Shown here one piece after another: positions 61,741-64,000 of a stretch of 64,000 bases of DNA. The notes under the pieces were generated by a model. It was not told where the DNA came from, did no database searches, and saw only the letters and a program-made list of their open reading frames with translations. Both the position numbers and the translations under genes were made by a program. Source of the stretch: Spirochaetaceae bacterium (GTDB taxonomy: Bacteria; Spirochaetota; Spirochaetia; Treponematales; Rectinemataceae). Positions within the stretch are counted from its first letter, which is position 1; each line of letters starts with the position of its first letter. Location of the stretch: NCBI GenBank assembly GCA_025358255.1, contig JANYKC010000002.1:1-64000 (forward strand), written 5' to 3'.

Positions 61741-63255
61741 TCAATCCGCGGCGGCGCCCTTCGAGCCGCCCACGTCCTTGGGCAGGACTATCCGGGTGCG
61801 GGCCCCGCCGTGGGAACTCCGCTCGAGCTCGCCGCGGAGCTGGGAGGCTAGGGCCTGGACAAGCTCCGTGCCGATGCCCGGCTCCTTTTCCGGGTTGCGC
61901 GACATCGAGGCAGCGAAGCCTACGCCGTCGTCGGAGACGATGAGCTCCAGGTAATCGGCCGATTGCGTCATCGAGATCGCGACCACCCCGCCCTCTCCAC
62001 CCGGGAAGGCGTGCTTGAAGGCGTTCGAGACGAGCTCGTTGACGATCAGGGCGACGGGGATGGCGCTGTCCAGGTCGAGGAAGATGCCTGTCGCGTCCAC
62101 CGAGCAGCGCACGCCGATCGCGGCGGCCTCATAGACGCTCGCGAGGTATTCCGTGAGGCGCTCGAAATAGACCTGCATCTCCACGCCCTCGAAATTGTCC
62201 GTGCGGTAGAGGACCTCATGGACCATGGCCATCGACTGGATCTGGGTCTGGCACTCGAGGAAGACCTTCCTCGCGCCGGGATCATCGACCACGTTCTCCT
62301 GCAGGTTGAGCAGGCTTGAGACCACCTGGAGGTTGTTCTTGACCCGGTGGTGGATCTCCTTGAGGAGGACTTCCTTGGTGGCAAGGGCTTTCTCGAGCTC
62401 GAGCTCGTGCTCCTTCCGCGTCGTGATGTCCCGGATGATCCCGACCGTGCCGAATTCCACGTTCTCGTACTCCGGAAGCTGCCAGCCGCCCGCGCTCACC
62501 TCGCCGTAGGCGTTCACGGACGCGTAGCAGTAGTCGCTGTTGCGGACATTGACGCGGAGCCTGAGCTCGAGGTTGCGCGTCATGCGCGGGCCGGAGCGCC
62601 GCTCGTCAAAGAGCTTGGGCGCGGACTCCGTGCCGGTCACGATGCCCCGGAACGAGGAAAGGACGGCGGACCTGCTCACCTTGGGCACGTCGGAGGGGTG
62701 GATGAGCTCGGAGAAATGCTTGCCGATGAGCTTTTCAGGCTCGTAGCCGAGGCTCCGGACCGAGTCGTTGAGGTACATGAAGCGCCCTTCCCCGTCCAGG
62801 GTGTACACGATGTCCGGAACAGCTTGCAGGAGGTTGAGGTACTGGTGCTCGGTCATCTTGAGGTGGGCGTTCTGTCGGGAGAGGCTCTCCCTGATGTTGA
62901 GGACCTTGCGCACGTAGATTGGGAGGCGTGCGAGATAGCTGCCTTCGGGATCCCGCTGGACGAAGAGGCTTGCCTCGTCGCCGATGGTGCGCTCTATCTT
63001 CTCAGGGGCGTCGGAGGGATCCACGAGGAGGATGGCGGGAAGCGGCCAGAGGGTGAGCCAGTCGGCGAAGGCTCCGGAGTGGAAGGTGAAGTCAGTGATG
63101 ATGATATCGGCCTGGTCGGTGGAGACGAGGGCCTCCACCTCGGCGATGTCCATGGGGAAATGCACCTCACCGAAACCTGCCCCGGCGGAGGCGGAGGAAA
63201 AAGCGCTGCGCTCATCTTCGCTGCCCACGGCGAAGATCACCCGGGGCGGGTTCAT
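61741..63255 (-). CDS. PAS-containing sensor histidine kinase (HisKA_2 type)
   Basis: 504 residues from ATG 63255 (AAGGAGGCCCACC). A receiver-like domain fills ~1-115 (ADIIITDF carries a phospho-acceptor-like Asp). A PAS domain follows (~135-255: AVPDIVYTLDGEGRFMYLNDS), then the HisKA_2 motif EIHHRVKNNLQVVSSLLNLQ (His phospho-acceptor) and a HATPase domain (NELVSNAFKHAF, DDGVGF, GIGTELVQALASQL). No membrane helix, so it senses inside the cell. Its partner regulator is not adjacent. Confidence 0.93.
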   Translation of the reverse strand: MNPPRVIFAVGSEDERSAFSSASAGAGFGEVHFPMDIAEVEALVSTDQADIIITDFTFHSGAFADWLTLWPLPAILLVDPSDAPEKIERTIGDEASLFVQRDPEGSYLARLPIYVRKVLNIRESLSRQNAHLKMTEHQYLNLLQAVPDIVYTLDGEGRFMYLNDSVRSLGYEPEKLIGKHFSELIHPSDVPKVSRSAVLSSFRGIVTGTESAPKLFDERRSGPRMTRNLELRLRVNVRNSDYCYASVNAYGEVSAGGWQLPEYENVEFGTVGIIRDITTRKEHELELEKALATKEVLLKEIHHRVKNNLQVVSSLLNLQENVVDDPGARKVFLECQTQIQSMAMVHEVLYRTDNFEGVEMQVYFERLTEYLASVYEAAAIGVRCSVDATGIFLDLDSAIPVALIVNELVSNAFKHAFPGGEGGVVAISMTQSADYLELIVSDDGVGFAASMSRNPEKEPGIGTELVQALASQLRGELERSSHGGARTRIVLPKDVGGSKGAAAD

Positions 63256-63350
63256 GGTGGGCCTCCTTGATGCAATGCATGAATAATACGTGCAGCCAAG
63301 GGGAGGCGTCAAGAAAGGCCGCGCTTTCCCGCCCGGAAACCGCCCAAGCG

Positions 63351-63427
63351 CCGGGTCCGCGCCGGGTCCGCCCCGGGTCCGCGCCGGGTCCGCCCCGGGT
63401 CCGCCCCGGGTCCGCCCCGGGTCCGCC
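63351..63427. repeat. seven tandem 11-bp repeats between the kinase and phosphofructokinase genes
   Basis: Unit CCGGGTCCGC(G/C), seven copies, in the divergent intergenic region. Eleven bases is about one helical turn, so protein sites on one face of the DNA are possible. Confidence 0.95.
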
Positions 63428-63497
63428 CCCGCCGGACGCGCATTGCCGCGGGCCAAGAGCTCCGCTATACTCTGTCAGAAAGAGCGAGGTTTGAGCG

Positions 63498-64000
63498 ATG
63501 GACACAAAACTGGATTTCACCGTGTCGACCCTGGGCGAGTGCACCATACCTTCACCCATCCGGCTTTCCGCCATTCAGGGAGAGCGCGTGGCCAACTATG
63601 TCCGCGATGACGAGTTCGTCCGCTACGAGACCGATGCGAAGGCCGGCCCCCAGCCCAGGCTCGATGCCGGCCAGCTCCTCCAGAAGGCGGGACCGCGCGA
63701 AAAGATCTATTTCGGGCCCAGCCACGTCCATGCGGGCATCGTCACCTGCGGAGGACTCTGCCCCGGCCTCAACGACGTGATCCGCTCCATCGTGCGTTGC
63801 CTGTGGTACCGCTATGGGGTCCGCCGGATAACCGGCATCCGCTATGGCTACAAGGGCCTGCTTCCCGACTACAACATCGACGTGAAGGACCTTGGGCCGG
63901 ATGTCGTGGACGACATCCACAAAATGGGCGGCACCATCCTGGGCTCCTCACGGGGCGGCGGGGAAAGGACCGGGGAGATCGTGGACGCGATCGAACGGCT
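63498..64000 (+). CDS. 6-phosphofructokinase (3' partial)
   Basis: ATG 63498 opens a frame that runs off the window after 167 codons. The segment [20 protein letters not shown] followed by [13 protein letters not shown] and [12 protein letters not shown] is the N-terminal half of the PFK fold of the plant/spirochaete long type, preceded by the usual ~75-residue extension. It phosphorylates fructose-6-phosphate. The residue that tells ATP from pyrophosphate enzymes lies beyond the window, so the donor cannot be called. Confidence 0.93.
   Translation, partial: MDTKLDFTVSTLGECTIPSPIRLSAIQGERVANYVRDDEFVRYETDAKAGPQPRLDAGQLLQKAGPREKIYFGPSHVHAGIVTCGGLCPGLNDVIRSIVRCLWYRYGVRRITGIRYGYKGLLPDYNIDVKDLGPDVVDDIHKMGGTILGSSRGGGERTGEIVDAIER

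Noticed and set aside
63351-63427. Repeat array considered as CRISPR
   Set aside because: Units of 11 bp follow without spacers, so this is a simple tandem repeat. No cas gene is present.
63498-64000. Assignment of the phosphofructokinase as pyrophosphate-dependent
   Set aside because: The deciding residues lie beyond the window; only the N-terminal half is visible.

Overview
The window is a gene-dense, GC-rich chromosomal segment that reads as a spirochaete (Spirochaetota, treponeme/Spirochaeta-like). Evidence for this: an flgN-flgK-flgL-fliW-csrA flagellar operon, a PUR-domain protein of the Borrelia BpuR/DUF3276 type, an Ala-rich lipoprotein next to a LysM protein (an arrangement recalling treponemal TmpA/TmpB), many lipoproteins and secreted TPR/PEGA/VWA proteins, and PTS enzyme I. 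I saw no rRNA, tRNA, CRISPR array or intact transposase. Nearly all bases are coding; very long antisense ORFs are GC-driven shadows.

Layout. 1-6.4 kb: end of a LolA-like gene, an envelope protein, ileS and an MFS transporter. 6.3-12.65 kb: a scarred accessory region. A tandem duplication left copy A (6313-8500) and copy B (11204-12650) of the order MFS 3' end / terminator / outer-membrane protein / lipoprotein / DtxR. A Cache-MCP-STAS module (8.5-11.2 kb) sits at the junction, and a 99-bp MITE-like element has disrupted the copy B outer-membrane gene. 12.5-17 kb: DtxR with an RsiV-like lipoprotein, a TSCPD protein and a TmpA/TmpB-like pair. 17-22.5 kb: a leftward ptsI-der-merR-apeB operon. 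22.6-26.4 kb: cell-wall enzymes (M23 peptidase, GH3) and a VWA protein. 26.5-34.9 kb: hemolysin III/PAQR, a MinD-like ATPase, a PEGA protein, class I fumarase with an MFS transporter, an ECF sigma factor fused to FliG domains, and a Nudix hydrolase.

35-40.2 kb holds a six-gene leftward energy operon: buk-ptb-ferredoxin-vor alpha/beta/gamma. It would turn branched-chain 2-oxoacids into acyl-CoA, acyl-phosphate and acid plus ATP, consistent with an anaerobic amino-acid-fermenting life. 40.4-46.5 kb: a large conserved-type hypothetical, a tiny ribosome-type basic peptide, ribA, a CheY-like regulator, a secreted TPR protein and a P-loop/Asp23 fusion. 46.7-51.1 kb: the flagellar hook-junction operon, ending in the FliW-CsrA regulatory pair. 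51-64 kb: a YciB/Nudix fusion, a phosphohexomutase, the PUR protein, rnhB, a DapF-like protein, a trxB-GH3-GNAT operon, a transglutaminase-like protein, a PAS histidine kinase, and the start of a phosphofructokinase that runs off the window.

The most unusual items are the ECF sigma-FliG fusion (32953-34215), the 10-bp repeat that puts a lipoprotein signal peptide out of frame (8301-8330, a candidate phase-variation switch), and the duplication with its MITE scar. In the MITE case, removing the element plus one TA restores the broken reading frame exactly.
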